Shown here: positions 24,783-32,654 of the stretch, piece after piece
Layout: each line of letters opens with the position of its first letter
Position numbering within the stretch: position 1 is the first letter of the stretch
Assembly (NCBI RefSeq): GCF_000092865.1
Contig: NC_014151.1
Coordinates: forward strand, 3,162,001-3,226,000
Source of the DNA: Cellulomonas flavigena DSM 20109
Lineage (GTDB): Bacteria; Actinomycetota; Actinomycetes; Actinomycetales; Cellulomonadaceae
DNA length: 64,000 nt
Direction of reading: 5' to 3'
The notes under the pieces: model-generated
Told to the model about the DNA's origin: nothing
The model's database searches: none
What the model saw: only the letters and a program-made list of their open reading frames with translations
Position numbers and translations under genes: made by a program

Positions 24783-25001
24783 TCAGGACACGCTGACGCT
24801 CGTCGACACGTGGGCGGCCTGCTGGTGCACCGCGCCGGCGAGCCAGCTCGGCGGCGTGTGCTGCAGCGTGCCGGTGACGTCCGACGCGCACGCGTCCCAG
24901 ACACCGCAGGCGGTGAGCTGGTGCGTCACCGAGCGGCTGTGACCCCGCCGTGCGGCGGTCGAGGGGTGAGCACCGTCCGGCTCCGGCGAGAATGGCGTCA
25001 T
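24783..25001 (-). CDS. Possible small peptide precursor, 72 aa
   Basis: A minus-strand frame of 72 codons with start ATG 25001 preceded by GGCGGAGGGC. It is divergent from the OYE-family gene with overlapping start codons. It ends just before the 19-bp hairpin. The C-terminal part is rich in Thr, Ser, His and Cys (TACGVWDACASD, HVSTSVSVS), which would fit a modified or secreted peptide, but no modification enzyme is nearby. The opposite strand (24727-24942) also has an open Cys-rich frame with similar GC3, so strand choice is uncertain. Confidence 0.3.
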   Translation of the reverse strand: MTPFSPEPDGAHPSTAARRGHSRSVTHQLTACGVWDACASDVTGTLQHTPPSWLAGAVHQQAAHVSTSVSVS

Positions 25002-26091
25002 GCCCTCCGCCCTGTTCTCCCCGTTCACCCTGCGCGGTACGACGTTCACGCACCGCGTGTGGATGGCGCCGATGTGCCAGTACTCGGCCGCACCCGACGG
25101 CCCGGACGTCGGCGCGCCGAACGCGTGGCACCTGCAGCACTACGCGGCACGCGCGGCGGGCGGGGCGGCGCTCGTCATCGTCGAGGCGACCGCCGTGGTC
25201 GCCGAGGGCCGGATCAGCCCGTTCGACCTGGGCATCTGGGACGACGCGCAGGTCGCGGCGCACCGGCGCGTCGTCGACCTGGTGCACGCGCAGGGCGCGA
25301 AGGCGGGCGTGCAGCTCGCGCACGCGGGCCGCAAGGCGAGCACGGACGCCCCGTGGCGGGGCGGCGGCCCGGTGGCGCCGGGGGCGGGCGGGTGGCCGGT
25401 GGTGGCCCCGAGCGCCGTGCCGTTCGCCGACGGGCACCCGACGCCCCGCGCGCTGACGACGGACGAGGTCGCGGGCGTCGTCGAGGCGTTCGCGGCCGCG
25501 GCGCGGCGCGCGGTCGCCGCCGGGTACGACGTGGTCGAGGTGCACGCCGCGCACGGGTACCTGCTGCACCAGTTCTGCTCGCCGGACTCGAACGTGCGCG
25601 ACGACGTGTACGGCGGCTCGTTCGAGGCCCGGACGCGCCTGGTGCGCGAGGTGACGTCGGCAGTCCGCGCCGCCGTCCCGGACGACATGCCCGTGCTGGT
25701 GCGCGTCTCGGCGACCGACTGGGTCGAGCCTGCGGGCTGGACGGGCGACGACACCGTGCACCTCGCCCGGGACCTTGCACCGCTGGGCGTCGACCTGGTG
25801 CACGTGTCGACCGGCGGCAACCTGCCGGGCGTCCACGTCCCCGTCGAGCCCGGCTACCAGGTGCCGTTCGCGGCACGGGTGCGCGCCGAGGCGGGTGTCC
25901 CGACGGTCGCGGTGGGCGCCATCACCGACCCGGCGCAGGCCGAGGAGGTCGTCGCCGGCGGGTCCGCCGACGCGGTGGCGCTGGCCCGCCCGCTGCTCGT
26001 CGACCCGTTCTGGCCGCACCGCGCGGCGCTCGCCCTCGGAGCGGATCTCCCCCTGCCGCCCCAGTACGACCGCGCCCGCGCCCTGCTCTGA
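25000..26091 (+). CDS. NADH:flavin oxidoreductase, Old Yellow Enzyme family (YqjM-like)
   Basis: A 363-residue FMN enzyme with a TIM barrel. It reduces activated C=C bonds of enones using NAD(P)H. The YqjM-type active site is visible: WMAPMCQYSA with the redox-tuning cysteine, LQHYAARAAGGAALVIVEATAV, GVQLAHAGRKAS (His/His region replaced as in YqjM: QLAHAGRK), EVHAAHGYLLHQFCSPDSN, and the phosphate-binding GGSADAVALARPLLVDP. The start ATG 25000 begins the family's usual N-terminus. It is monocistronic and convergent with the PTH2-like gene, with three bases between stops. Confidence 0.9.
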   Translation: MPSALFSPFTLRGTTFTHRVWMAPMCQYSAAPDGPDVGAPNAWHLQHYAARAAGGAALVIVEATAVVAEGRISPFDLGIWDDAQVAAHRRVVDLVHAQGAKAGVQLAHAGRKASTDAPWRGGGPVAPGAGGWPVVAPSAVPFADGHPTPRALTTDEVAGVVEAFAAAARRAVAAGYDVVEVHAAHGYLLHQFCSPDSNVRDDVYGGSFEARTRLVREVTSAVRAAVPDDMPVLVRVSATDWVEPAGWTGDDTVHLARDLAPLGVDLVHVSTGGNLPGVHVPVEPGYQVPFAARVRAEAGVPTVAVGAITDPAQAEEVVAGGSADAVALARPLLVDPFWPHRAALALGADLPLPPQYDRARALL

Positions 26092-26094
26092 GGT

Positions 26095-26826
26095 TCAGGC
26101 CCAGCGGGCGACGGCCGTCGTCGTCCCGGGAGCGACGACGGTGAGCCCCGCGTCGACGACGCGCACGGGCGCGGTCGCCGTCAGCTCCGTCCACCGACCG
26201 GCCGGCGGCTGCTCGACCACCACCGGGAAGCCGTCCGCCGCCCAGCGCACCCGCCGGGCGTCCGGCATCGCGGAGGCCGCGAGCTGCGCAGCATGACCCA
26301 CCGCCGCGGCAGCCTTGCCCGCGGGCATCAGCGGCACGGGTGCGAGCGAGACGACCAGCGACCCGTCCGGCACCGGGTCCGCGTGCGGTACCGGGTCGGG
26401 GTCGGGCAGCTCGGTGCCGGTGAGCTGCAGGCGCGCGACGTCGCGCGGCACGTCGTCGGTCGCGCACGGCACGAGGGCCCGCACGCGTGCACCGTCGTGC
26501 TCGACCGTGACGCCCGGCAGCACCGACGCACGCTCCCACGCGGCGGGCCGCGTCGCGCGGCGCACGTGCTTGCGGATGCGCCCGTCGGTCCACCGCGTGA
26601 TCGCAGGCTCCCACCCGCCGGCCGCGCGCGGGTCGTGCAGCAGGGCGACGACGGCCCGCGCGGCCGCCGCGCACACCGCCGTGCGCGACGGGGGCGCCGC
26701 CCTGTCGACGTGCACGACGAGCTGCATCGCCCACGGCGCCTCGCCGGGCGGGTCGACGTGCCCCGCCGCGGCGACGTCCGCCTGCGGCGGCTCGGGCTCG
26801 ACGGTGGCCGGGTCGGGGGCGTGCAT
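26095..26826 (-). CDS. Peptidyl-tRNA hydrolase PTH2-like protein
   Basis: A 243-residue protein. The N-terminal half (WAMQLVVHVDRAAPPSRTAVCAAAARA) and a later GKAAAAVGHAAQLAAS reproduce the PTH2 pattern (VVRxDLxM...GKxAAQxxHA), split by an insertion of about 100 residues. PTH2 releases peptides from stalled peptidyl-tRNAs; in actinobacteria these longer forms are annotated as such, but the key residues are degenerate here, so the activity is unproven. ATG 26826 is chosen as the first codon giving the conserved N-terminus. Confidence 0.65.
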   Translation of the reverse strand: MHAPDPATVEPEPPQADVAAAGHVDPPGEAPWAMQLVVHVDRAAPPSRTAVCAAAARAVVALLHDPRAAGGWEPAITRWTDGRIRKHVRRATRPAAWERASVLPGVTVEHDGARVRALVPCATDDVPRDVARLQLTGTELPDPDPVPHADPVPDGSLVVSLAPVPLMPAGKAAAAVGHAAQLAASAMPDARRVRWAADGFPVVVEQPPAGRWTELTATAPVRVVDAGLTVVAPGTTTAVARWA

Positions 26827-26893
26827 GCCGACATCATCCCGGTGGCCGACCACCCGCGACGCGCACGTCCGCGGTCCGGCAGGATCCGGCGCT

Positions 26894-27337
26894 GTGACTC
26901 GTGTGCGCCCCGCGACGCCCGCCGACCTCGACGCCCTGACCCGTCTGTTCGTCGGCTACCAGACGTTCTACGGACGCCCCGGCGACCCGGCCGCCGCGCG
27001 CGACTTCCTCGCGGCCCGGCAGCGCGACGGCGACTCCGTGGTGCTGGTCGCGGAGGCCGAGGGCGCCCTCGTCGGGTTCACGCAGGTCTACCCGACGTGG
27101 TCGTCGCTCTCGATGGCGCGCGTGTGGGTGCTCAACGACCTCTTCGTCGACCCCGCGACCCGCGGCACGGGTGCCGGGCGGGCGCTCGTGCGCGCCGTGC
27201 TGGCGGCCGCGCGCGCGGCCGGCGCGGTGCGCATCAGCCTGTCGACGCAGACGACCAACACCACCGCGCAGGCGCTGTACGTGGCCGAGGGCTTCGAGCG
27301 CGACGACGAGTTCTGGACGTACACGACGGACGTCTGA
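26894..27337 (+). CDS. GNAT family N-acetyltransferase
   Basis: A 147-residue GNAT-fold acetyltransferase. The acetyl-CoA binding motif A is VLNDLFVDPATRGTGAGRAL (RxxGxG/A), and motif B is TTNTTAQALYVAEGFERDDEF. The N-terminal part (RVRPATPADLDALTRLF) is the typical beta1-alpha1 unit. The acceptor substrate is unknown. GTG 26894 starts two residues before the core. It is divergent from the PTH2-like gene with 67 bases between starts. Confidence 0.85.
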   Translation: MTRVRPATPADLDALTRLFVGYQTFYGRPGDPAAARDFLAARQRDGDSVVLVAEAEGALVGFTQVYPTWSSLSMARVWVLNDLFVDPATRGTGAGRALVRAVLAAARAAGAVRISLSTQTTNTTAQALYVAEGFERDDEFWTYTTDV

Positions 27338-27379
27338 GCCCGTCGCGCTCCCTCGTCGCGTCAGCACTGCTCCGTGGTG

Positions 27380-27790
27380 TCAGTCCTGCTTCGCCGCGCC
27401 CCAGCCGTGCCAGTGGTCGATCTCGACGCGCACGGACACGCGCGGGCGGTCGCGCACCGGGTACGGCGCGCCGCCGTAGTGCGTGGAGAGCCGGTCGATG
27501 TCGACGAGGTCGACGTCGTCGACGATCTCCACGACGCGGCCCTGCACGCTGACGTGCGTGTACCAGCTCTCCTGCGACAGCGCCGTCAGCGAGACCTCCG
27601 GGTGCGCCCGCAGGTGCTGCAGGCGCGCGCGTGCCGCGTCGAGGTTGAGCAGCACGCGGCCGTCGTCCTCGACGAGGTACCACGTGGCGACGGTGACGGG
27701 GTGCCCGTCGGGGTGGATCGTCGCCATGACGGCCGGGTTCGGCTGCGCGAGCAGCGCGGCGACGTCGGCGGGCAGGGGAGGCTTCGGCAC
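27380..27790 (-). CDS. Pyridoxamine 5'-phosphate oxidase-fold, probably F420-dependent
   Basis: A 136-residue split-barrel flavin/F420-binding protein. The features ALLAQPNPAVMATIHPDGHPVTV (beta1-beta2), RVLLNLDAARARLQHLRAHPEVSL and SVQGRVVEIVDD are those of the actinobacterial TIGR03618-type F420-dependent PPOX subfamily. It probably reduces a small molecule in the cytosol. The start GTG 27790 is preceded by GAAGGAGACC, an excellent ribosome binding site. Confidence 0.85.
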   Translation of the reverse strand: MPKPPLPADVAALLAQPNPAVMATIHPDGHPVTVATWYLVEDDGRVLLNLDAARARLQHLRAHPEVSLTALSQESWYTHVSVQGRVVEIVDDVDLVDIDRLSTHYGGAPYPVRDRPRVSVRVEIDHWHGWGAAKQD

Positions 27791-27872
27791 GGCGGTCTCC
27801 TTCCGGCGGCAGGACTGGCACCGCCATCCTCCCCGACCGCCCGCATCATGCGTGCGGCGGGTCGGGACGTGG

Positions 27873-28520
27873 TCAGACCTGCGCGCGGACGTGGACGGAG
27901 TGGTCGCCGGTGCGACCACTCTCGTGGGTGGCGGCGGGCTCGTCGGCAGCGGGGGCCGAGCTGCGCCGACGGCGGCAGAGCCAGAGGCCCGCGACCGCCG
28001 AGCCCAGGCCGCCGGCCACCAGGTCGCCGATCGTGTCGGCGTAGCCCACGTAGATCTCGGGGTCGAGGTACGTGTGCCCGACGTACTCCCCCAGCTCCCA
28101 CAGCACGGCGAGCGCGAGGCCCAGCGACGTGGTGACGACGACGGCGCCCACCTTGTCGGCAGCCGAGGTCGCGGCGTGCGGGTCGACGACGGCGGTCGTC
28201 CACCGGGCGAGCAGCAGGTGCCCGACAGCCGCGACGAGACCCGTGACGACGAGGTGCACCGCGAGGTCGAGCCACGCGACCGCCTGGTAGAGCTGGAGCG
28301 CACTGGACCAGGCCGCGACGAGCAGGCCGACCCCGTACGCCGTGTCGAGAGTCCGCGACGCCCTGGCGACGAGCGGCACCACGAGCCCCGCGAGGACGAG
28401 CGCGAACAGCGCGACCTCGACGGGGCTGCGCACCAGGGCCACGAGCACGCTCAGCACGCCGAGAACCCGCACCACACCGCCCGGTCCCGCGATCAGTCCA
28501 CGCACCGCCGTCGCCGCCAT
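27873..28520 (-). CDS. Polytopic membrane protein (DUF2238/YjdF-like)
   Basis: A 215-residue membrane protein with about six hydrophobic segments. The stretch VLWELGEYVGHTYLDPEIYVGYADTIGDLVAGGLGSAVAGL resembles the conserved WELxE...YxDTxxDLxxxxxG block of YjdF/DUF2238 proteins, whose function is not established. The C-terminus is a short polar tail. ATG 28520 follows GCGGAGGTGC. It lies 82 bases upstream of the PPOX gene on the same strand and may share its transcript. Confidence 0.7.
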   Translation of the reverse strand: MAATAVRGLIAGPGGVVRVLGVLSVLVALVRSPVEVALFALVLAGLVVPLVARASRTLDTAYGVGLLVAAWSSALQLYQAVAWLDLAVHLVVTGLVAAVGHLLLARWTTAVVDPHAATSAADKVGAVVVTTSLGLALAVLWELGEYVGHTYLDPEIYVGYADTIGDLVAGGLGSAVAGLWLCRRRRSSAPAADEPAATHESGRTGDHSVHVRAQV

Positions 28521-28766
28521 GCCGCACCTCCGCGTCCCGCGCCGGAGCGTCCGGAGCTGCCGCGACCGTACGTCGGTGCAGGCCACCGCGCATGTCGAGG
28601 GGGCGCGCACCCGTCCGACGCACATCTCACAGCCCGCCCGTGCGAGGTGAGCGCAGACGGCAACCCGACCGGCACAGCCGACGAACCGCCCCGTAACGGC
28701 ACGCTCCTAGCGTCGGTACCCGCACGGCCGCGTCCGCGGCCGCGAACCGTCGTCCGGGGGCCACCG

Positions 28767-29636
28767 ATGTCCTACGTCAAGCCGTCCGACCTCGTCACGT
28801 CGCTCGTCGACGCGGGCGAGGCGAAGATCTTCATGTCGACCCGCGACACGCTGCTGCGCGCGTACATGGCCGGCGCGCTGCTCACGCTGGCGGCGGCGTT
28901 CGCGGTCACCATGAGCGTGCAGACCGGCTCGCCGCTGATCGGGGCGCTGCTGTTCCCGGTCGGCTTCATCATGCTGTACCTGCTGGGCTACGACCTGCTC
29001 ACCGGGGTGTTCGTGCTGGCGCCGCTCGCGTGGCTGGACAAGCGGCCCGGGGTGACCGCGCGCGGGGTGCTGCGCAACTGGGGCCTGGTGTTCCTCGGCA
29101 ACTTCGCCGGCGCGTTCACGGTCGCGGTCCTGATGTCGATCGTCTTCACGTACGGGTTCTCCACGGAGCCCGACGCGGTCGGCGTCGCGGTCGGTCACAT
29201 CGGCGAGGGCCGCACGCTGGGCTACGCCGAGCACGGTGCGGCGGGGATGCTGACGCTGTTCGTCCGCGGCGTGCTGTGCAACTGGATGGTGTCGACGGGC
29301 GTGGTGGGCGCGATGGTCGCCAAGGACGTCCCGGGCAAGGCCATCGCGATGTGGATGCCGATCATGCTGTTCTTCGCGATGGGCTTCGAGCACTCGGTGG
29401 TCAACATGTTCCTGTTCCCGACCGGTCTGATGCTCGGCGGGGAGTTCACGGTCATGGACTACCTGGTGTGGAACGAGATCCCCACGGTCCTGGGCAACCT
29501 GGTCGGCGGGCTGACGTTCACCGGCCTGGTGCTGTACGCGACGCACGGGCGCACCGCCGCCACGCGCCGGCGGGACGTCCCGGAGCCGGTGGCGTCCGCC
29601 CTCCCCCAGGACGAGCCGCGCGAGCAGCTGGTCTGA
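28767..29636 (+). CDS. Formate/nitrite transporter family channel
   Basis: A 289-residue integral membrane protein of the FNT family (FocA/NirC), forming pentameric channels for formate, nitrite or related small anions. Six membrane segments are visible. Family marks are LRAYMAGALLTLAAAFAV, the omega-loop-like region LLGYDLLTGVFVLAPLAWLDKRPG, RGVLCNWMVSTGVV and MGFEHSVVNMF, which contains the central histidine of the pore. The polar C-terminal tail is cytoplasmic. The substrate cannot be told from sequence. ATG 28767 follows GTCCGGGGGCCACCG. Confidence 0.88.
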   Translation: MSYVKPSDLVTSLVDAGEAKIFMSTRDTLLRAYMAGALLTLAAAFAVTMSVQTGSPLIGALLFPVGFIMLYLLGYDLLTGVFVLAPLAWLDKRPGVTARGVLRNWGLVFLGNFAGAFTVAVLMSIVFTYGFSTEPDAVGVAVGHIGEGRTLGYAEHGAAGMLTLFVRGVLCNWMVSTGVVGAMVAKDVPGKAIAMWMPIMLFFAMGFEHSVVNMFLFPTGLMLGGEFTVMDYLVWNEIPTVLGNLVGGLTFTGLVLYATHGRTAATRRRDVPEPVASALPQDEPREQLV

Positions 29637-29646
29637 CACGGCGTCC

Positions 29647-29664
29647 CGGCCGGCTCGCCGGCCG
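29647..29664. terminator. Hairpin between convergent genes
   Basis: CGGCCGGC at 29647-29654 pairs with GCCGGCCG at 29657-29664 across a two-base loop, ten bases after the FNT stop and 36 before the stop of the opposing gene. Confidence 0.6.
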
Positions 29665-29700
29665 CGCGCCCTCGACCGGGGCGGGCGGCCGGCGCCGTCG

Positions 29701-30114
29701 TCAGAACTTGTTGCAGATCGAGCCGTACATGCTCTCGCCGCCGTAGAACCGCATCGTGCCGCGGGTCTCCGGGCCGTAGATCCCGTCGACCTCGATCTTC
29801 TTCTTCGTCTGGAACTTCTTCAGGACGTCACGGGTCTCGTTGCCGAAGCTCTTGTCCACGGCGAGCGAGTACTTCTCGCACGTCTTCAGGGCCTTCTGCA
29901 GCGCCCACACGGCGTTGCCGTAGTTGCCCTTGCCGAGGATGCAGTCCGGCGTGGAGCCGTTGACCGGCACGAAGCGCGCGTACGCACCGCTGCTGTACTG
30001 CTTGTAGGCCGTGCAGGAGCCCAGGCCTGCCGCGGTGCTCGCGGGCGCCGTGGCGACGAGCGCGCCGGCGGCGACGAGGACCGTGGCGAACGAGGCCAGG
30101 ATCTTGTTCTTCAT
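29701..30114 (-). CDS. Secreted peptidoglycan-binding-domain protein
   Basis: A 137-residue secreted protein. Residues 1-29 form a signal peptide (MKNKILASFATVLVAAGALVATAPASTA). The mature part holds one PG_binding_1 domain (GNAVWALQKALKTCEKYSLAVDKSFGNETRDVLKKFQTKKKIEVDG in outline), with the GxYGPET motif GIYGPETRG. Four cysteines suggest two disulfides. Lysine content is unusually high for this genome, so some AAG-rich codon use differs from its neighbours. ATG 30114 is preceded by AGAGGGGAACC. Confidence 0.85.
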   Translation of the reverse strand: MKNKILASFATVLVAAGALVATAPASTAAGLGSCTAYKQYSSGAYARFVPVNGSTPDCILGKGNYGNAVWALQKALKTCEKYSLAVDKSFGNETRDVLKKFQTKKKIEVDGIYGPETRGTMRFYGGESMYGSICNKF

Positions 30115-30248
30115 GTGGTTCCCCTCTGCGGTGTGCGGGTCCCGGGAGGTCCGGGCAGCCCGCGACGGCACGCCGCGGCTCTGCGGCGTGGCGTCGTCTC
30201 GGCACCGACGGGCCCACGGGTGGCCGGCCGGCTGTGCGCGTGGACGCG

Positions 30249-31328
30249 CTAGTCGGTGGACGTCGCGGCGAGCAGCTCGTCGAGCGTGTCCCGGTGGTCG
30301 GCGACGAAGTCCGCCTGGACCCGGGCGAGCACGTCGACGTAGCGGGCGACGAGATCGGTGCCGGCGCGGCAGTCGTAGTCGGCCACGGCGATGGCGTGCT
30401 CGGCGTCGGACCCCACGAGGTAGCGGCTCTCGATCGGGATCTCGGTGGTCGGCATGTCGCGGTGCGCGGGGTCCGTCGTGCCGTCGACGGCGGTGCCGAT
30501 CGCCAGGTCGAACGCCTGCAGGGGCCCACCGGGCCAGCCGACCCCGAGGTCGTCGTCAGGCCTGCGGACGTCGTACCCGGCATCCTCCATGCACTGCGCC
30601 CACTCCTCGAGGAGCGCGGCACCCTCCGGGTCGGCGTCGACCCCCCACGCCGCGACGAGCTGCATCTGGGAGACGATCTCGCGGTGGGTCTGCGACACGT
30701 CGGACGTCGTGGGCTGTGCGCCGACCACCTCGAGCACGGCCTGCCCGTGGCACCCGAGGTCGCTCTCCGAGGCGCCGCCCATCGACTCCAGGTACGCCTC
30801 CTGGGCGGACGGGGCCAGGTCCGCCAGGTAGGCGTTGTTGACGTCGACCTCCTCCATGGCGGCCAGCTCGGCCTCGCCCGCCTCGACGTCGTCGGTGCCG
30901 TAGCCGAACCTCTCGGCGTCCGCGCGGTCGGCGGGGAGCACGGGCATCCAGACGACACCGGAGCGCCACGTCATCTGCTCCTCCGGCTCCCGGTACTCGG
31001 CCGGCACGTACTCCCACCCCTCGTCCTTCATGCAGGCGGCGACGAGCTCCTCGACCGCGCGGAACTCCGCCTCGCCGAGAGCCTCGCCGCCGTCGAGGAC
31101 GCGCGTGGCGGCCGCGGCGAAGGCGGAGAAGGGCAGCTCGCGCTCGACGGCCAGGGCCGTGGACGGGACGGGCGCACCGTCCGCACGTACGACGGCCGCA
31201 GGCGACGGCGCGGCGGTCGTGGTAGCGCTCCCGCCGTCCCCGCACCCCGAGACCACCAGGCCGACGACGGCCGCCACCACCACGGACGCCCGACGGCGGT
31301 ACCGGCCCTCTACGCCCGTAGTGCTCAT
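30249..31328 (-). CDS. Hypothetical lipoprotein, 359 aa
   Basis: A predicted lipoprotein with a basic N-terminus, a hydrophobic segment and lipobox VVSGC (Cys near residue 29). The mature part is acidic and helical, with single cysteines in ACMKDEGWEYVP, LGCHGQA, QCMEDAGYDV and YDCRAGTD; the repeated C-M-x-D-x-G-(W/Y) pattern suggests an internal duplication. Many actinobacterial lipoproteins of this type are unassigned. Upstream at 31405-31418, GTGACGCTCGTCAC forms an inverted repeat that might be an operator. Confidence 0.72.
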   Translation of the reverse strand: MSTTGVEGRYRRRASVVVAAVVGLVVSGCGDGGSATTTAAPSPAAVVRADGAPVPSTALAVERELPFSAFAAAATRVLDGGEALGEAEFRAVEELVAACMKDEGWEYVPAEYREPEEQMTWRSGVVWMPVLPADRADAERFGYGTDDVEAGEAELAAMEEVDVNNAYLADLAPSAQEAYLESMGGASESDLGCHGQAVLEVVGAQPTTSDVSQTHREIVSQMQLVAAWGVDADPEGAALLEEWAQCMEDAGYDVRRPDDDLGVGWPGGPLQAFDLAIGTAVDGTTDPAHRDMPTTEIPIESRYLVGSDAEHAIAVADYDCRAGTDLVARYVDVLARVQADFVADHRDTLDELLAATSTD

Positions 31329-31439
31329 GGCGAGATGTCTACCGCGCGCCCGTACGCACCACACCGGCGTCTCGCACCTCAGGACGATCCGGGGCGAACC
31401 GGGAGTGACGCTCGTCACGCCACCCGGTGACCTGCGTGC

Positions 31440-32654
31440 TCAGCGGCGCGCCCACCAGTCCGTCGCCCGCGCCGGCCCCGGGCCCGGCAACCGCCGGACG
31501 ACCTGCTCCCGCGCGATCTCGTCGGCCCACCAGGCGTCGTGCACGCGCAGCACGCCCGAGCGGCCGGTGCGCACCGCCACGGCCAGGTGCACCAGCACCC
31601 CCAGCGGCAGCACGACCAGCGCCCGCACCAGCACGTGCACCGGGTGCAGCCACACGACGACGTCCGGCCCCGAGCGCGTGCGCACCGCGCTGAGCAGGCC
31701 GTGCACCAGCAGCCCGGCCGCGAGCGCCGCCGGCGCACGCAGCACGCCCCACCACAGCAGCGGGACCGCCGCGAACGACGCGACGAGCGGACCGAGGCGC
31801 AGCCCCGGGTGCCGCACGGCGAGGTGCACATTGACCACCGCGAGCCGGAACGCTCCGGCAGCCTCCACCACACGCCTGGCCCACCAGTGGCGCACCCGCC
31901 CCGTGCCGCGCCCCAGGGCACGGGCGTCGAGGTGCCCCACACACAGCCCGCGCGCCGCCGCGAGCACCGCGAGCTCGGCCTCGTCGCCGGGTCCGAAGCA
32001 CGTGTGCCGCCGCAGCAGGTCACCGTGCACGGCGCGCCGCGCCACGTGGGCACCACCCCGGGCGAGCCACGGCGCCCGTCGCCGCCGACGTGCGACCAGC
32101 GCGTCCTCGACCCCCTGCAGGCGCGCGAGGACACCGTGCGGCGGCACGTCGGTCGTGACCGTCGCGAGGTCCAGCCCTGCGGCGACGAGCTCGCCGACCA
32201 GCTGCGCGGGCGGGCGGGCGAGGGACGTGCCGGGATCCAGCACCACGACGTACCCGCTGGTGAGGACGTCGTGCGCGGCGCGCAGCAGGCCCGTGCGCGA
32301 GGTGCCGTCGTGCGTCGCGCCACCCGACCGCCGCGCCGCCCCGACGAGGTGCACACGGAACCCGTGCCGCCCCGCGGTGCTCCACAACCGCCGCAGGTAC
32401 GCCGACGGGTGCGCGGCGGTCGCCACCAGCAGCACCCGCTCCCCCTCGTCGCGCAGGTCCTCGAGCATCTCCAGCTCGTGGACGTCGCCGCGCACGGGCA
32501 CCACCACCGTGAGGTCCGCGACGGGCACTGGCGCGGGGCCGTGGAGGGCGGCCCCGCGCCGGGCGCGCAGGTGCGCGCGCAGGTCGGCCGCGAGCGCGAG
32601 CAGCGGCTCCGCCAGCAGCGTGAGCAGCAGCGCGACCTGCGCGAGCGTCGTCAT
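31440..32654 (-). CDS. Membrane-bound GT2-like glycosyltransferase with altered motifs
   Basis: A 404-residue protein with one N-terminal and about three to four C-terminal membrane segments around a cytoplasmic GT-A-like domain (LTVVVPVRGDVHELEMLEDL). It looks like a processive GT2 enzyme: the acceptor-site GDEAEL occupies the place of the (T/G)ED motif, and RVRHWWARR that of QxxRW. However, the metal-binding DxD is not seen; the corresponding stretch is VVLDPGTSLA. It overlaps the downstream part of the CapD-like gene by four bases. Sugar and acceptor are unknown. Confidence 0.65.
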   Translation of the reverse strand: MTTLAQVALLLTLLAEPLLALAADLRAHLRARRGAALHGPAPVPVADLTVVVPVRGDVHELEMLEDLRDEGERVLLVATAAHPSAYLRRLWSTAGRHGFRVHLVGAARRSGGATHDGTSRTGLLRAAHDVLTSGYVVVLDPGTSLARPPAQLVGELVAAGLDLATVTTDVPPHGVLARLQGVEDALVARRRRRAPWLARGGAHVARRAVHGDLLRRHTCFGPGDEAELAVLAAARGLCVGHLDARALGRGTGRVRHWWARRVVEAAGAFRLAVVNVHLAVRHPGLRLGPLVASFAAVPLLWWGVLRAPAALAAGLLVHGLLSAVRTRSGPDVVVWLHPVHVLVRALVVLPLGVLVHLAVAVRTGRSGVLRVHDAWWADEIAREQVVRRLPGPGPARATDWWARR

